NCBI GenBank assembly: GCA_002633005.1
Contig: NMRA01000039.1
Coordinates: 1,308,140 to 1,367,003, forward strand
Direction of reading: 5' to 3'
DNA: 58,864 nucleotides
DNA from: Phoronis australis
Taxonomy: Eukaryota > Phoronida > Phoronidae
The notes beneath the pieces are model-generated. The model saw only the letters and a list, made by a program, of their open reading frames with translations. It was not told the DNA's origin and did not search any database. A program made the translations under genes and the position numbers. Within the stretch, counting starts at the first letter, position 1, and every line of letters begins with the position of its first letter. Positions 57,395 through 58,864 of the stretch are shown in pieces.

Positions 57395-57933
57395 TCTTTA
57401 GGCCATCCGTCGATATGGACCTGTCTATTTTTCATTAATCCATTAGTCAAAACTGACCTGCCCAATTTTTCATCAGGCCATCAGTCGATATGGACCTGTC
57501 AATTTTCTCATTAGACCATCAGTCGATATGGCCCTGTTAATATTGTCATTAGTCCATCAGTCGATACGGACCTGCCCGTTTTTTCATTAGGTCATCAGTC
57601 GATACGGACCTGCCCAATTTTTCATTAGGCGATTAGTCAAAACTGGCCTGCCTAATTTTTCATTAGGCCATCAGTCGATATGGACCTGTCCATTTTTTCA
57701 TTAGGTTATCAGTCGATATGTACTTGTCCATTTTTTCATTAGTCCATCAGTCGATACGGACCTGCCCATTTTTTCATTAAGCTATCAGTCGATATGGACC
57801 TGTCCTTATTTATTAGGTTATCAGTCAATACGGACCTGTCCATTTTTTGTTAGGCCATCAGTCGATACGGACCTGTCCATTTTTCATAAGGCCATCAATC
57901 GATAGGGACCTTTCCATTTTTCAGTATGCCATT

Positions 57934-58600
57934 GGAGGCACAGAACAGTTCTCACTGGGTTTTGCCCAGCAAAACCCACATCACTTGATTTGTCACCTTT
58001 TCTTCACTCTGTCAAAAACAGGATACAAAGAATGACACGTTTTCAGTTATTTCACATAAAAAGCCCTGCAGATGAGCGCAGAAACTTTATTCTCGCTTGT
58101 ATTTTTTACCCTTTCAATCCCACTGAAAACCAAGCTAGACTAAGGAAAATACGGGCAAAAAATTGCAAAATCGGCACTTTTCAACACATAAACACCACTT
58201 CCGTGCCGATGCACGACTAAAACCAACATTAGATTCTGAAAGCAAATGTTCTACAGATTCCGAAAATGTGTTCCAAAAGTACTGTTAACGAACTAGTTTT
58301 TGGCAATTCTGGCTTGTTTGAGGACTACCTAAAATCGCAGCCAATTTCTCAGTCGCTGCTCAGCAATGCACAATTTCAACCGGGGGCCACCATGTTGAAG
58401 AAGAGTGCAGCTAGAGCCGAGAAAGTGGCCTTTTTATTCTCAGCATGTTCACAATTGCAAACAATCCACATTCACTGAGCCTACATGTAATGCCCACCTA
58501 CAAAATGCCCCCAATCTTGACTACCCCAACATTTTAATATTTTGGGGAGTGCAAATTGGTCGCCGCCGCAGCCTAACTATTCAGTGCCACCATACGAATC
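57934..58600 (+). repeat. Module A, second copy
   Basis: Direct copy of 52995-53660 embedded in satellite on both sides. It contains a small inverted word AGAACAGTTCT at its start. It is followed by only about two satellite units (to ~58690). Confidence 0.88.
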
Positions 58601-58604
58601 TGCC

Positions 58605-58690
58605 TATTTTTTCATTAGACTATTAGTCAAAAAGGACCTGCCCATTTTTTCATTAAGCAATCGGTCGGAACGGACCTGCCCCTTTCATGA
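58605..58690 (+). repeat. Last satellite units
   Basis: TTTTTTCATTAGACTATTAG and TTTTTTCATTAAGCAATCGG units close the array before unique sequence. Confidence 0.85.
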
Positions 58691-58715
58691 GGAACCCTTT
58701 CCAGCTGAAAATTGA

Positions 58716-58754
58716 CCGTCGGACGGCCTTCGTCCGACGGTTGGAGTTTGCTAA
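58716..58754 (+). mobile_element. Helitron-like 3' terminus
   Basis: A perfect 9-bp stem CCGTCGGAC / GTCCGACGG with a 7-base loop (58716-58740), a 10-nt spacer, then CTAA followed by T. This is the canonical Helitron 3' layout (hairpin, about 10 nt, CTRR, T target). It could close a non-autonomous element holding the satellite; the 5' TC end is not located. Confidence 0.5.
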
Positions 58755-58864
58755 TTCGAACACAATAGCCCATTGAATTCAGTCCAGTTGCCTGGGCTGC
58801 TTGGTCACGTACGTAATCCTTTAATGACACCTCATTATGCCATAAAACTACGTGCCTGTCGACT

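Larger units (their letters stand above)
53661..57933 (+). repeat. 38-39-bp satellite array
   Basis: Head-to-tail units of CATTAGGCCATCAGTCGATA plus TGGACCTGTCCATTTTTT; by length roughly 95-100 units (not counted singly). Two unit types alternate loosely: GTCGATA(C/T)GGACC and GTCAAAACTGACC. The array is interrupted by 54004-54340 (unrelated insert) and by the M3 element at 56515-56665. Blocks of ~300 bp recur nearly unchanged (about 55520, 56800, 57100, 57400), so it has higher-order structure. Confidence 0.95.

Noticed and set aside
53661-57933. CRISPR-like array
   Set aside because: Units are contiguous 38-39-bp tandem copies with point changes and no unique spacers; the genome is eukaryotic. 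It is a satellite.

Overview
The window looks like a gene-poor stretch of an animal nuclear genome. Its only securely identified host gene has introns with GT-AG borders, and nearly everything else is transposable-element debris. The element mix (Penelope-like, non-LTR, hAT-like and Harbinger-like miniature elements, tRNA-derived SINE, LTR miniature, Helitron-like end) and recurrent short words such as TAGGCCTA and TACATGTA suggest a marine invertebrate, perhaps an echinoderm or hemichordate. That assignment is a guess from texture, not a proven one.

Layout. 1-5.6 kb: the last four recognised coding exons of a mitochondrial i-AAA protease gene (YME1L) on the + strand, with a dead LINE tail in the upstream intron and a miniature transposon in the 3' flank. 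5.2-11.2 kb: minisatellite, inverted-repeat elements, a Penelope-like GIY-YIG fragment, a dimeric palindromic element and a hAT-like miniature element next to a 27-bp-arm palindrome. 11.35-13.2 kb: an inverted-repeat element split by a minus-strand LINE with a 15-bp target duplication; an assembly gap lies inside the LINE. 14.8-17.8 kb: a 2.9-kb P-element-sized unit with 25-bp inverted ends and a THAP-domain exon. 18.58-19.12 kb: an intact, young LTR miniature whose LTRs carry a tRNA-like Pol III promoter; this is the most unusual object here. 19.3-21.5 kb: RT debris and dispersed repeats.

24.3-24.9 kb: a TATA box and two plausible exons of a small secreted protein, the only other host-gene candidate I would defend. 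25-51.9 kb: mostly unannotatable sequence with dispersed elements (hAT-like copies at 32.5 and 49.4 kb, fold-backs, a tRNA-derived SINE at 44.6 kb, three families with copies at 16.6, 20.6, 45.7, 46.8, 48.5, 48.9 and 50.2 kb). 51.9-58.86 kb: a 38-39-bp satellite array of roughly 4 kb bracketed by two direct copies of a ~670-bp module, ending in a hairpin plus CTAA that resembles a Helitron 3' end. Single N positions in this part sit beside near-identical duplications, so its assembly is suspect.

There is no operon-like organisation. The genes do not form a pathway; the biology on show is mobile DNA nested in mobile DNA. All names come from reading the sequence without database searches.
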